A DNA stretch of 64,000 bases from Crambe crambe (lineage: Eukaryota > Porifera > Demospongiae > Poecilosclerida > Crambeidae), in NCBI GenBank assembly GCA_963924555.1, contig OZ004590.1, positions 5,882,001 to 5,946,000 of the forward strand. The letters run 5' to 3'. The stretch's first letter is position 1; the number at the start of each line of letters is the position of its first letter. Below, one piece after another: positions 30,142-42,800 of the stretch. The notes beneath the pieces were generated by a model that was not told the origin of the DNA, did not search any database, and saw nothing but the letters and a program-made list of their open reading frames with translations. Made by a program: the position numbers and the translations under genes.

Positions 30142-30239
30142 TGTCCTGATGACTGCGAGATCTGCGCATGCTCTACTATAACTTGTGGTTGCCAGTAATC
30201 ACTCAGGCATGGCTGTTGCAATCCGATTTGTCTATATGT

Positions 30240-30705
30240 AGGCTTAGGTAGATTATGCTCAAGATTTCTCCAGTTATTCTATTCCACAATGCTCCAAAAT
30301 GCTACCTATTATTCCCTCAAATGCACCAATTATTCCCTTAAATGCACCAATTATTCCCACTATTATTCTTAAATAAGCTTAATGATTATGGTTGCCCAGC
30401 AGTAGCAGAGCTAGAAGGAACTTAGCCATTGCCATAAACTAACAGCTGCATGTAGTTAGTTGTCCATATTATGTACTCATGATTCAGGTCTTAGGTATAG
30501 CTAGACACTGTCACAGTGTAGCAAGAAACTACCTCAGGCACTAGAGAGTGACAGAAGTCTTTGTTTTCAGGCTTGCGGCAGCTCCAATTATTCTCATTAT
30601 GCTCACAATATGCCCCATTATTCTGGCATTATGCTTGATTCCAGGAAGTCCCGATTATTCCCAAAATTATATAATATGCTGGCATAATCTACCTAAGCTT
30701 CTCTA
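30240..30705. mobile_element. Inverted-repeat element with internal ATTATTCC runs
   Basis: GCTTAGGTAGATTATGC near 30241 is the inverse of GCATAATCTACCTAAGC near 30690. TATATGTA occurs on both sides, possibly an 8-bp target duplication. The interior has several CAATTATTCCC-type words. No protein. Confidence 0.6.
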
Positions 30706-30898
30706 TATGTAGTGTCTCAAGTTTTTTTAAAATCATAGATGGTAATAAATTACACTGGAATCATGTATACAGATAAATGTGGACTTGAAATAGCAAATAT
30801 CACTCCCACCCCTCTAAACCTTGCAAGCTAGAGATATAAGACAGACAAGAGTTGCTACCTCTGCTCCTCACCAACACCAACAACATTACACATTTTGA

Positions 30899-31347
30899 AT
30901 GCCTATCTCAACAGCTCTTTCACAGAAGATTCTGCAACGACATCTTTCTGCTGGGGTCACTTATGTATATGGTGACCTAGACAGATGCAGGGCCACAGAC
31001 AATCTGCCATCGACCATCCACCAGAATATTCTGATGACCTTGGCTCGACCTGATATCATATTTGTGGGAGACAACAAGGAGATTATTTATACTAGAATTA
31101 ACTGTCCCCTTCAACTCGCTAGAGTCCATGAAGAAGGCCCACAACCTCAAGACTACTTCTTCAAAGTGACTTAGAGGCCCAAGGTTATGCTCCTATGGAA
31201 ATTGAGGCTTTGGGCCACTGCCAATCTGGAACTATATGTGACAAACTGTTCCCTTCAATCACATTCAAATCATTGTTGGATGCTTCAGGGAAAATCGCCA
31301 TCTCCATCTCCCAGCGTATTTTTATGGCTAGGAGAGAAGTAGCCTGA
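30899..31347 (+). pseudogene. Relic of a retroelement C-terminal domain
   Basis: Frame 1 (30899-31174) has LSAGVTYVYGDLDRCRATDN and LARPDIIFVGDNKEIIYTRI. After a frameshift, 31167-31347 continues DLEAQGYAPMEIEALGHCQS to a TGA. The RPDIIF...INCP pattern resembles the restriction-like endonuclease region that follows reverse transcriptase in some non-LTR elements, with the expected ELTCP-like Glu replaced. No RT is present. The assignment is by eye. Confidence 0.4.
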
Positions 31348-31579
31348 ATGCCTCTCAACCCCTCCTTAATCTTACTTGTTAATCACTATATTCAATAATA
31401 ATGGTTCATTTAGCCCTTGCCGAGACCATTCCTTACACAAATGGAGCCTTGTCTCCCTAGGGTCATTTTTGTCATTATTATCCTGTACATTCACTTCTAA
31501 GAAGTTGGTTTACCCCCCTTAACAGCTGCTTTGGTATACAGAGCTGTAGCTAGTGCTCATTATTGTCTCTATTATAAAC

Positions 31580-32911
31580 TTGATACTTCCTTGAGTTCCT
31601 TCCCTTGGATTTGAAGGCATTAGGGGACTGGGAGGAGTTAATGACTCCGGCACTGCATCATATTATATCTTCAGGAGTATCTACCAGAGAGTTATCGAAA
31701 TCTCTTTCCTCACAGTTCTCTGATACTTCACCATTTTCATGTTATTTCCACCCTCTGTCATCACCTGTTGTTCGTTTCCACATCATCATATACATGGCTA
31801 TCGCAAAGACCAATAACATCCCTTCTGAATTCACCTCCTGTGATTATGACTCGAATACATACAGATTCCCAGCTATAAATTAGGACTGAGTGTTTGTGTG
31901 CATGTGTGCATGCATGTATGTGGTGTGTGTACAGTGAAATTTAACCTGCTCACTTATGGGACTGGAACAAGTGCATGTTCTTAATAGCTGCATGCATGTG
32001 GCTGTTGGAACATGACAAAGCTACACCTAAAGTATAAGAGATGTCATGTCAGTTACTCAGTTTAGCTAACTATATAAGCTACACCAAAGTGACTTGACTA
32101 CATAGCTACCATTTGCTTTTTGCTTGGCAATCACAAAAAGAATCACTAAGAGAAGGATGACTAGAGAAACTCCAACTAGCCCTCCAAACAATCCACCAAC
32201 AATGACTACAATGTATTGCTACCAGCTGAAAGATAATGGCATGAGAGCATGTGACTATAATAGGGTATATGTCACCTTGCGTTTCAACTATATATAAGTG
32301 GGATGAGGCTAATACAGTTTTGATATAGTAGCTAGCACTCTCTTATAAGCATATTTGTAATTCATAGCTAATAATCATGAGTTCTTTTACTCACTTCTTC
32401 TTCTGATATGAGCAGAAGAATTAGCTAGTGACATAATTCTTATTGCAATTAATCAACTCACGGTTAATGATTGCATCACAGGTACATGTAACTCCGTCAG
32501 GTGAATCCAAGCATTATCCTTTCCCACTGCAGATGACTGACTTACATTTATCAATGAGCACTTCACAGATTTGTCCAGTGTAGCCTTGATTGCAGGCACA
32601 TGTGAACCCACTGAGTGAACATCGACATTTTCCATTTCTACAGCAGTTGACTGACTCACAATTATCAATGACTGTTTCAAATGTCTGTCCAGTGTAGCCT
32701 TGGTTGCAGAAACATGTGAACCCACTAGGTGAATTTAGACATCGTCCATTTCCACTGCAATTGACTAACTCACACTTTTCACATGACTGTCCAGTGTACC
32801 TTATCACCTGCCTGTATGTCATATCTTATTCCCTGTCCTTAAGTTTAGCTAGCTATTTCATGTTAGAGCTTACCAAAAGATCAATAAAGAGGATTTCGAA
32901 GCATAAAACAT
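31580..32911 (-). pseudogene. Decayed class B Delta-like pseudogene
   Basis: Leader exon 32911-32874 has lost 13 bases (38 instead of 51). The MNNL and DSL exons are deleted, and intron 1 runs directly into an EGF stretch (about 32800-32460) with three degraded repeats, Cys-to-Phe and other changes, and a stop at 32514. The TM exon (32225-32110) reads into TAG. The tail exon (31837 down to about 31580) has lost one base after DHVYDD-type sequence. A TGACATCA at 32992 is a one-base variant of the class B CRE. Clearly dead, but homologous to the 22-EGF genes in its TM and tail. Confidence 0.85.
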
Positions 32912-33334
32912 CACTTTTCAATGGTCTACGAACTAAGAAGACAATGATAAATTCCTGAGATTTTATTTCCATGATAATACTAGGTCATGCGTGACATCAT
33001 GTCGATGTCCTGATGACTGCATGCATGCGCAGTGATATTTGCGCATGCTCTACTATAAAATTATTGTTTTATTATGTACAATATGTTCACACACACACAC
33101 AGAGATCAAGTTATGGTCACCTTAAGTTGGTTCACACAGGTGTGGCTGTTGCAATCCATCGTCTCTACATAGTGTCATTAGCTAATTATCTCTTCAATTG
33201 TTTTTAATCATAAAATTAATTATGTAACATTTCATGGGGCACAAGAATAATTATAATTTCCATGAAAATTAATGTACACTTAATTATCATAAAAGTGGTA
33301 GCTAAAACAGCTGCTTTGGTATAGTGCTCATTTA

Positions 33335-36300
33335 TTATTTCTCCACTTGAATTTGATACTGCTTCATTGAGTTCTTTCTCTTGGATTTGTGGACACTTGG
33401 GGCCGGGAAATGAGGAAGAGTTGATGACTCCAGCGCTGCATCATTTCTTCCATCTTCAAGAGTACCACTGGAATAGAGAGAGTTATCAAAATCTCTTTTC
33501 TCACCGTCGAGGCAATTCTCTGATATTCCACCATTTTCATGATTGTTTCCACCCTCTGTTATCACCTGCTGTTCATTTCCAACATCATCATATGCATGGT
33601 TATCCCAAGGACCAATACCACCTCCTGTGTAAAATTAAGCAACAATTATTGAAGATAGCTACACATGCAGATTCCTAAAATAATCAAGACCTTTGAATTA
33701 GGATTGAGTGTTTGAGTGCATGCATATGGTGTGCATACAGTGAAATTTAACCTGCTCACTTATGGTGGCGGGTCAGTGTTTGCTCATGAATAATTCATCA
33801 GTTAATGAGGCGGTTAGTTGCACCAGCTACAGTTGAAAACTACAGTTTTATACTGACTAGCACTTCCTACTCTACAACTGAGGGCAAGCCAGACACTTGA
33901 GAATACTACCATTGCAGAGAAACTCCTGTGCCGCAAGAAGTAAAGTAATCAGTCGTGGTGTCAATATCAGAGAGTGCAGTAGCACTCTCTAGCTATGTAG
34001 GGTTAGTACGGAATGGGCATGGCTTCTCTCATTAGAACACTACAAACTGGACTCTCTGTATCTCTTCTACAGGCTCAACTTCTTACATCTGGAAAACAAT
34101 GCAGAAGATATGTCTGCTCAAACTCCTCCAGAGCAGCATCAACAATCGGCACAAGCAGCCGTCTAAATCTATAAAATTTTTGATTCATTCATCATCATTA
34201 TCTTCTTTGACGGCTGTAACTCCATGATACTTTCACATACGACAATCAAAATTAATTCATATCAACTTGTGCAGTTGTAATCACACAATGTGCTTTTACC
34301 ATCGTTATCCATACAGTTTTCCTCCAAAACAATCAGTCACATCGAATGACTTTTCATTACAAACGATACTATGTCAGCCATTTTGAAATTAATGACATCA
34401 TTTGTCATGTGTTAACATCTGTCACAATCACATGCACACACATGCACGTACATGCATGCCAACCAGTACCTAGCTAGCTAGCTAGCCTCTCTGAATAAAA
34501 ATTGAGGTCATATAAAAAGTAAACAAACAAGGGAAAAAAAATACTAAATAAAAAGGCCATGTAGGGTTAGCCTGTACTTTTACCTAGCAGTTTCTGTGAA
34601 CAACATCAAAATTATGCTACCTTCAATTATAATCCCTACATCACTGGCAGAACGTTTACACTGACAAGAACAATTAAACAGCTTGGTGGGAGGCAGTGAT
34701 GTAGGGAAGGTAGCATAATTTTGATGTTTGTTCACAGAAACTGCTATAGGTAAAAGTACAAACTAACCCTGCATGGCCTTTTTAAATTTTTTTCCTTTCA
34801 CTTGTATATTTGTACATGTAGGTATATTATACTATAGCTATGCCAAAAATTGTACCTTAACTGCATAAACTTTTAGCCGTCAATCGAGCGATCAATGGGG
34901 CATCGATGGGCCATAGCTCTCGGCTTCAAAATCTCTCTTCTGGCCCTACCCACTGGTTCATACAAGATCAGAGTAACTGTATATTTCATAACCCCGTGCA
35001 AATTTTGCATGCCATATAAATTTTGTAGTAGGTATGGTGTGAACTACATATGTTTAATTAGAACTTGTTAGAACTAGTGATTTCTGTTTGGCAATGAAGG
35101 TGGTTTACCAAGTTAGACTACTGTTGTGGAGCTATATTTGAGAGGTAAGTCTTCTGCCATCGCAAAAAGTGATGATGATCAAAACTCAGGAGTGTTGCCT
35201 TTTCTGGCTAAAAATCTCTAAGTGTCGCCCTGCATCTTGGTTTATACAACTGGGAACAAGAGAAAATCAATGTCAAAAATTGATCAAGGCATGGCTGCTT
35301 AGTGGTTGGTTTGCCCTCAGTTGTAGAGTAGAAAGTGCTAGTCAGTATGAAAATGTATTTTTTCAACTGCAGCATCTCATAACCGGTGCAACTACCCGCC
35401 TTTATCTCATGAATTATTCATGAGCAAACACTGACCCTGGGAAAGGAACAAGTGTTCTTTAATAGCTGTGACTGTTGGAACATGACAACTATACCTATAT
35501 ACACCTGGAATACAAGAGGTGGTGGGTTAGCTTACTAGCCTATAGCTATAAATTAAGCTACACCAAAGTGACTTGAATACATACCAATAACACTTCCTTT
35601 TTGGTTGATCATAATTAAAAAAATCACTATGAGAAGGATGATTAAAGAAACTCCAACTAGCCCTCCAATCACTCCACCAACAATGCCTACAACATTGGCT
35701 CCAGCATTGCTACCAGCTGAAAGATAATGGCATGAGACTATGTGAGTATGATATCACCTTGTGTTTTAACTACATGTAAGTGGGGTAGCACTCTCTTATA
35801 AGCATATTTGAAATTCATATAGTCATAAACTTCTTCTGATATGAGCAGAAGAATATAGCTATAGTGACATAACTGTTGAATTCTTATAATTATTGCTATT
35901 AATAAACTCACGGTTAACGATAGTGATTTCACAAATCCGTCCAGTGTATCCCGCATCACAGGTACATGTAACTCCATCAGGTGAATCCAGGCATTGTCCG
36001 TTCCCACTGCAGTTGACTGACTTACATCTATCAATAACTGTTTCACACATCTGTCCTGTGTAACCTTGGTTACAGGCACATGTGAACCCACTGGGTGAAT
36101 TTCGACACTGACCATGTGCACTGCAGTTGACTGACTCACAATGATCAATGACTATTTCACATGTCTGTCCAGTGTAGCCTTGCTTGCAAACACATGTGAA
36201 CCCACTTGGTGAAGTTAGACATCGTCCATTTCCACTGCAGTTGACTGATTCACAATAATCAATGACTGTTTCACATGACTGTCCAGTGTAGCCTTTGTTG

Positions 36301-38250
36301 CAGGCACATACGAACACACTGGATGAATTTAGACATCGTCCATTTCCACTGCAGTTGGCTGGATCACAATAATTATCAATGACTATTTCACATGTCTGTC
36401 CAGTGTAGCCTGGGTTGCAGACACATGTGAACCCACTGGGTGAATTTTCACATTGACCATTTCCACTGCAGTTGACTGACTCACAATGATCTATGACTGT
36501 TTCACATGTCTGTCCAGTGTAGCCTTGGTTGCAGGCACATATGAACCCACTGTGTGAATTATGACATTGTCCATTTCCACTGCAGTTGACTGACTCACAA
36601 TCAATGACTGTTTCACATGTCTGTCCAGTGTAGCCTTGGTTGCAGGCACATATGTACCCACTGGGTGAATTTCGACATTGTCCATTTCCACTGCAGTTGA
36701 CTGACTCACAATGATCAATGACTGTTTCACATGTCTGTCCAGTGTAGCCTTGGTTGCAGGCACATGTGAACCCACTGGGTGAATTTTGACATTGTCCATT
36801 TCCACTGCAGTTGACTGATTCACAATAATCAATGACTGTTTCACATGTCTGTCCAGTGTAGCCTTGGTTGCAGGCACATGTGTACCCACTGGGTGAATTT
36901 TGACATTGTCCATTTCCATTGCAGTTGACTGATTCACAATGATCAATGACTGTTTCACATGTCTGTCCTGTGTAGCCTTGGTTGCAGGCACATATGTACC
37001 CACTGGGCGAATTTTGACATTGTCCATTTCCGCTGCAGTTGACTGACTCACAATAATCAATGACTGTTTCACATGTCTGTCCAGTGTAGCCTTGGTTGCA
37101 GACACATATGAACCCTCTGGGTGAATTTCGACATTGTCCATTTCCACTGCAGTTGACTGATTCACAATGATCAATGACTACTTCACATGACTTTCCAGTG
37201 TACCCTCGGTTGCAGGCACATATGTACCCACTGGCTGAATTTCGACATTGTCCATTCCCACTGCAGTTGGCTGGCTCACAATAATCATCGATGACTGTAT
37301 CACATGTCTCTCCAGTGTAGCCTGCGTTGCAGACACATGTGAACCCACTGGGTGAATTTTGACACTGACGATTTCCAGAACAATTTACACCAATTCTGCA
37401 GTAGTCAATGAACTGGCAAAAGTTTCCAGTAAACCCTGATAGACCACAATCAGCACAGTTCCAAAAATCTTGACAATGATTTGTGCAGTATGGACCATAA
37501 TAGTCAGCAGCACATCTGACACTGAAGCTAAGAGTCAACTCTGCAAATCCAGCTTCTCCTCTGTAAGTCACTTGGGGACTGGATGTACCCACTGTAATGT
37601 TAATGTCTATAGGAACGCCATCAATTAATGTACTGCCATACGCAATTCCATCTGTTACTATTCCATCTATTGCCACAATAAAGAACTGAATTCCCTGCAA
37701 ATATTGATCATTATAAGTATCATTAATGTGTAGATGCTAATACTTACTCTCCATGATTCATTACTTCTTCTTATCACTGGATTTGCAGGGATGTAATCAC
37801 TATTTTGTCCATTGGTAAAATCCATATAATTTGTTTCGAGTTTAACATACCGTCCAAATTCACCGCCAGCCAATTCTTCGTCTGTACAAACCATATGATT
37901 AGCTCCAAGGGGTCTGATGCAGTAACCTATTACTGTATCACAGGTGGAACTAAAGTTACATCTTTGATTTTGTGGTCTAACGAAGTTTTCATCACAGCAC
38001 CCACGATTAGTAGTGTAGGGCGGGCAATACACACACCTCCCAGACGGGTTGTTGTAGGAGTGAAAGGTTATTTCAACCACATAATTTCCAGATACAGCAC
38101 ATACCTGTGAAGCAAAGCCATGTAGCTATGGTGTTTAGCTTGTTACCTATCATTTGCCTGCATGTCATATCTGACTAGCTATGCTCTACCATTGTTAGAG
38201 CTTACCAAGAAATTAATGAGAAGTAACAAGGACTTGGAAGCATAAAACAT
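33335..38250 (-). CDS. Class B Delta-like membrane protein with 13 EGF repeats
   Basis: Exons (minus): 38250-38206 (MFYASKSLLLLINFL), 38104-37748 (MNNL-like; CVYCPPYTTNRGCCDEN), 37694-35912 (DSL-like plus 13 EGFs), 35716-35585 (TM), 33624-33335 (tail); phases 0,0,1,1; 868 residues without interruption. The DSL-like part reads VRCAADYYGPYCTNHC...NCADCGLSGFTGNFC. EGFs follow CESVNCSGNGQCQNSPSGFTC with C-N-Q-G-Y-T-G-Q-T-C ends; one unit lacks a residue (VIDCESV). All EGFs are in one exon. The tail contains DNHAYDD, DNSLYSS and a basic C-terminus (KSKRKNSMKQ). The final intron (1.96 kb) holds a 1.67-kb insertion; the tail link rests on phase and the absence of a nearer candidate. Confidence 0.8.
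33770..35437. mobile_element. 1.67-kb element with ~135-bp terminal inverted repeats in the last intron
   Basis: GGGTCAGTGTTTGCTCATGA at 33770 is the inverse of TCATGAGCAAACACTGACCC ending at 35437; similarity continues through the TTGTAGAGTAG and GTTGAAAA words for ~135 bp. In the 22-EGF paralogues the site reads CACTTATGGGAAAGG without interruption (51130, 58250), and TGG is repeated at both edges. No transposase found. It contains pieces of the repeat seen at 13500-14500 and a nested palindrome at 34526. Confidence 0.75.
34526..34804. mobile_element. Palindromic MITE nested in the element above
   Basis: The left arm (AAAAAGGCCATGTAGGGTTA, then ACTTTTACCTAGCAGTTTCT) is mirrored on the right (AGAAACTGCTATAGGTAAAA, then ACCCTGCATGGCCTTTTTAA), almost the full length. 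The loop is around 34640-34690. Confidence 0.8.
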
Positions 38251-38270
38251 TTTTTGGGAACGGAGGCTAT

Positions 38271-38284
38271 AGCGCGTGGCGTCG
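38271..38284. promoter_or_regulatory. Conserved GC-rich promoter word of the long-EGF genes
   Basis: AGCGCGTGGCGTCGA-type word 21-34 bp upstream of the ATG at 38250, repeated 75-89 bp upstream of the ATG at 55031 and 33-47 bp upstream of the ATG at 62154. The short-EGF genes use a CRE block instead. A function is inferred from position only. Confidence 0.4.
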
Positions 38285-38339
38285 AGCGATGATTTCTGCG
38301 CGCACGCTCTACCGCATGCTACTAGAGCATAGATATAAG

Positions 38340-39390
38340 AGGTTTACGGGATTGGAAACGGATCACGTGCTCTCGTTAGCAACTAACAACCGAGGCGCGG
38401 CGCGTTGACAGCTGAATGACATAGCACTTTTGTCAAAGTTGCTGTTCTGACAAGATCCGTGAGGTAAGACTTATGCCAATGATACTATAATACACTAGGG
38501 CATAGATTTACTGTATGAAATAAATTTCAGCTCAGATTTTCAAGTTTATTCCTACAAATACTACTGTAGTGGTTAATGGGACTGTAATCCCTCTCACGCT
38601 TGATGGAATCAATTGCTGTTGCCCATTTTCTGATCAAAAGGCATGTAAACTTTAGCTACATGGAATAGTAATGTTGGTTTTTGTATTAGCTGACATATAT
38701 TGTCTCTAGCATTTGCAAGTGGTGTTAAAACTGTAATCCCTCTCCCAAGAAATAGATTAACAATATTGAAACTGTATTAGTTATTTCAGGGAAAGGATAG
38801 AACAGTAAATGGAATTGGTGCATTCGTTTTCTATACAATAGTCATCCTATGGAGATGGCAAGCTTACTATAATTCTTGAGGTGGATGGTGTCAAAACCCA
38901 ACAGCCAAAAGCTGGAAGTATTGCAATAATGTTGATGAGGGAGAACTGAGCAGAAACTGGCGGATAACTTTGGGGCAAAATTATCTAGCTATAATAATAA
39001 TGAATTTATGTCTAATTTTAATACCAAAAGTCATTCTGGACACATGTAAACCCACTGGGTGAATTTCGATTTAGCACCTCTATGACAAAATGCTGTAGAA
39101 AACAATAAGCTCAAGCTGTTTGTTCTAAGTGCTATGGGCATGTTTCATTTGTGGGGTCAAAGGTCAAACGAACGTGCGCATGCGTATTATTAATTATGCC
39201 CGCTAGCTATTGACGTACGTATATATATTTAGAACATGGCTTGATTGATTCCTGCAATCTGATTGGTCAGTTAGAGGTAGACTAGTTCACTTATTTACTG
39301 GGAGGTGTCTACATATATACTTACCTCCTCTCAGGGCATAGGTAAGTCTACATATATTCACTCCGTGCCTGATTAGAACTTAGCAACGCA
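38340..39390. other. Spacer upstream of the 13-EGF gene with transposon-end and EGF remnants
   Basis: 38343-38360 (TTTACGGGATTGGAAACG) matches the inner terminal repeat of the elements at 26850 and 43921, with no partner end found nearby. 39037-39070 is an EGF scrap. Between them I see no gene. Confidence 0.4.
39037..39070 (-). pseudogene. 34-bp orphan fragment of an EGF repeat
   Basis: Matches 33 of 34 bases of the CRNSPSGFTC(V) coding segment of the EGF exons (compare 53187-53220). Nothing on either side resembles EGF sequence. Confidence 0.6.
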
Positions 39391-39606
39391 CTAACCGTTT
39401 CCAAGGAAGTAGCTGTAGCGCTGAGATTTTATGGCAAGAACAACGTAGACATCACAGATGAACTGAACAACCCCAGCGTATTCTAAGGTAAGGCCAGGGC
39501 CAGGACCAGGGATGGAGCTCGAGTGAGGTAGAGGGCAGCTTGGGTTGCTACAGTAGTCTAGCTCGTCTGTTATGTCTCGGTTGTTCACGTCAAATAGTCT
39601 AAGCAT
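39391..39606 (-). CDS. Small protein of unknown function
   Basis: A 71-codon ATG-to-TAG frame with balanced codon use: an acidic start (MLRLFDVNNRDITDELDYC), a Pro/Gly-rich segment (PHSSSIPGPGPG), then a hydrophobic stretch (YAGVVQFICDVYVVLAI) that could be one TM segment. It is more G/C-rich than its surroundings. It lies immediately left of the 8.8-kb transposon, whose left terminus begins 37 bp upstream of the ATG. It could instead be the terminal part of a longer interrupted gene. I recognise no family. Confidence 0.35.
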   Translation of the reverse strand: MLRLFDVNNRDITDELDYCSNPSCPLPHSSSIPGPGPGLTLEYAGVVQFICDVYVVLAIKSQRYSYFLGNG

Positions 39607-39842
39607 GGCGAGTCGCCGAGTATTTGAAACTAGCTAGCTATATCACAGCCAATTCCTCCCAGTAACGTATCAACATGTACCAACATGGACCAACACCTGT
39701 GTACACATGTTGATCCGGGTGTTTAAGGCTCAAGTCTCTACAACATGTGCTTGCAACATGATACAGGTCCAGTGTACAACATGATACAGGTCCAGTGTAC
39801 AACATGAACATCATGATGATTATTCATGATAATAATAATTCC

Positions 39843-42800
39843 TCAAGTTGAATAAAAGTTAATACAGTATGTGTTAACTGAGTAGAACTTGTTCATTACA
39901 TCGTGCTTAAAAGTTGTTCCACCTAAAATAGTTATTGTTTCTCTTTCAACTAGAGCTTTTCTTGATTGTTGGACCCCGCAAGAATTGCTACATTCATGTA
40001 TGATGGAGATAGACCCAATGACATTCACAGAAGGAACTACATAGAATCTGTCTGTTGCTTGTAATAAAGGACAGTCCATTTCGTTCACTATTGGTACTCC
40101 ACCAGCAGAAACTTTACAAAATTTTTGGAGGACGCAGTAGCTGGTGTGATCTTTAGTGTGCTTTACACAGGCCGACATCAATGCATACTCTACCTGTATA
40201 TTATAGGGACAATAGTTGGTTTGTTTGCATACAATGCTACAGTGTATACCTCCTCATCCTCTCCTCTGTAAGAAACATAGTCACCAACATAACTCATCTC
40301 CATATGTGTCACTTCAGTCGCTTTGAAAAGAGACACTTCATCTTGGCAAGAAATGCAATCATTATGCATGTTTCCTCCTATGAATTGAGGTGTTGTAGTA
40401 GTTCCATTAATGGTTTTAAGTGGAGTGTCCATAAATGTACATTTGTTATCGTCATCCTGCAGAATGCCATGCACTATAGCCGTGTCAAAGCCTCATAGCA
40501 AAAAGTAGCTACACACCTTTCTCAAGACACCCGGTGTGTAGATTGTCTTGTCAGGCAAAACTTCCTTTGAAGTTCTTCCAAATAAGTACTTTTGCACCTC
40601 GGGTGTAGCAGCTAAGGACTTCAGTCCAGGGCCAATCCTGCATATATGCCTTGTATGATACTACGTATACAGACAGGTGTACTATTGCACACATGTATAC
40701 ATACCTTGATCCTCCTTCCAGAATATTTCTCAAGTGTTCTAGGTAGGTGAATTGGACTGCAACATCATGACTGGAAGCATGTCTGTTAGAATGAACATTG
40801 TGCAATCTCATGAGTCCATTGAAAGACTCGCACCTGTTAATGGTCACAAACACACAGTATAAAATTTTAAGTGTTACAAATACTATAGGATATGCTCATT
40901 TATGTAACATAAATGGGGAAGCAAAGCTCCTGTTTACAATCTCTTTTGATAACGAGCTGTGTAGGCTCACTGCTCGCCTCTTTCGCATGCACATGCATAA
41001 TTATTGTGCACATGTTAATTTATTTGAGGTCACAACATTTTTTCTCGATTTTCCAAACAAATAGCCTGTTATGTATACTCATGACACAGCTGAATATAGT
41101 AATGTTGCTGCATGTCCAGTTAAAGGATTGACCAGTTACATGACATGTTAGGTTTGCCAGTTTGCAACAACATTACTATTATAGCAGAGCTATATATACC
41201 TTTCTGTGTTGAATGAGGCTGTTCTTCCAAAGTCTAACATATTCTGGGGTAAGTGCAGCAGAAGATGAAATTTAGGTTTATTTAGTAGAACACTATTGTG
41301 TGCTTTCACTGATGTTATTAAGTCTTCACAAGTTTGCTGTGCAGGTTTAAAATCATTTTTGCAGAATGGCTTACAATAAGCAAGCCTGAACACCTATAAA
41401 CAGTAAAGGGTCTATAAGCACTCTAGCTAGCTACTTAATTATTCTTATCACCTTTGCGAGAGAGAGCCAAACATTTTTCTCACTTGTTGTGAGCAGTGGC
41501 CACACAATGAATATTCCCACTTGGGCCCACGCCTTAAAGTCTCTTCCAACGAGAGAATTGGTGTAACTATGATTTTCCAGATTAAGTGCAATACCATCAC
41601 AACATAAATCATGCACATACTGACAAATTGACTTTCCACTGATCTTTGGTCTTACACCCGAGAAATGGAAAGAATCCGTTTTCGACATAATGATAGCCTT
41701 CTCTCCTGGTGTAAGTCTATCCATTAGTTCTCGTAGAAGGTATTTCACTGGGCCAAGTAAAATTGTGTGCAAGCACTCAACTGGTGTACTTCTAAAATAT
41801 TTAATGATAATTATGTACAATTATTTGCAAATTCAATTGTGCATGCACTTACCTGTACAAATCTACACTCAACTTATTCAGTGGGTTGTAACTATCCCTT
41901 AACCCATATTTAGTAGTCTCTGAGAGTCTGCCTTTGTTAGTTGCTTGTTTATTTATGAGCAATAGCTGTGCTGATGCTTGTTTCTTGGATCGTAACCTTG
42001 CTATTGATTCAGGCCTTTCCTCTTTATCTGCCTGTGTGAGTGATAATTGTTATGCTTGTATTAATTGTACACTTACTGAACATATCCTACAGAACTTTCT
42101 TGCAGTATTACCAAGATGATTGCAGAGTTCTGAGCTCATGGGATTATCAGCCATGATAAACATCACTGGAGCTATCACAATGACATTTTGCTCCAAATAT
42201 GCATCATACATTTCTATGCCCCTTTCTAACTGCAGCAAGTTCTCTACTAAGGGCTCAACCAGTGACAAAGCACCAACTTTATTAGAACATCCCAAGAAAT
42301 GTATGTTTTCCAATCTGTTTTTTTCACTCTGAGGTAATCCTATAACATTCATGTCACATATTTTTCAACTATAGCCAGCAACTTACTCATACAACTTTAA
42401 ATACCTGCTAATATTAAATTCCACACAATAAACTTGTTCCACTGTTTACTTGTGTTTCCACTAGTATCATCACAAAAAAGAAGCAGTGGAATTGTCACAA
42501 TTGGAACATAACTTGATTTTAAGCTTGAGATAGAGGAAAATTCTTTCCATTCCTATTGAAAAAACTATAATATGTAATGGTATCTAGCTATTACTTAAAT
42601 TTTTTCCTTACAGTTTCAGTTAATTGTTTGAAGTCTCCATTACTCGTTTCTTTTATAAGCTCATGCACAAGGTAGAAGGCCCAGCAATTGAGGTGCACAA
42701 TATTATGCTAACATCTTCTTCTAATATATACAGTCCACTTAGTTTGGAGAACTTAATGGCATGAAATAGCACATGCATTAATCCATTTCTCTGCAAGAAA

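Noticed and set aside
36491..37174. 227-codon open frame on the same strand as the EGF exon (and similar ones at 51775-53895, 58889-60493)
   Set aside because: The ~114-bp EGF unit is a multiple of three, so a second frame free of stops in one unit stays open in all. It has no start context and reads as a repeat shadow.
35912..37694. Regularly spaced near-identical repeats resembling a CRISPR array
   Set aside because: They are EGF-coding units in frame with conserved cysteines, in an animal genome, with no spacer structure.
40190..40498. Plus-strand ORF opposite the transposase
   Set aside because: The minus strand carries a transposase exon with proper splice sites here; the plus frame is a shadow.
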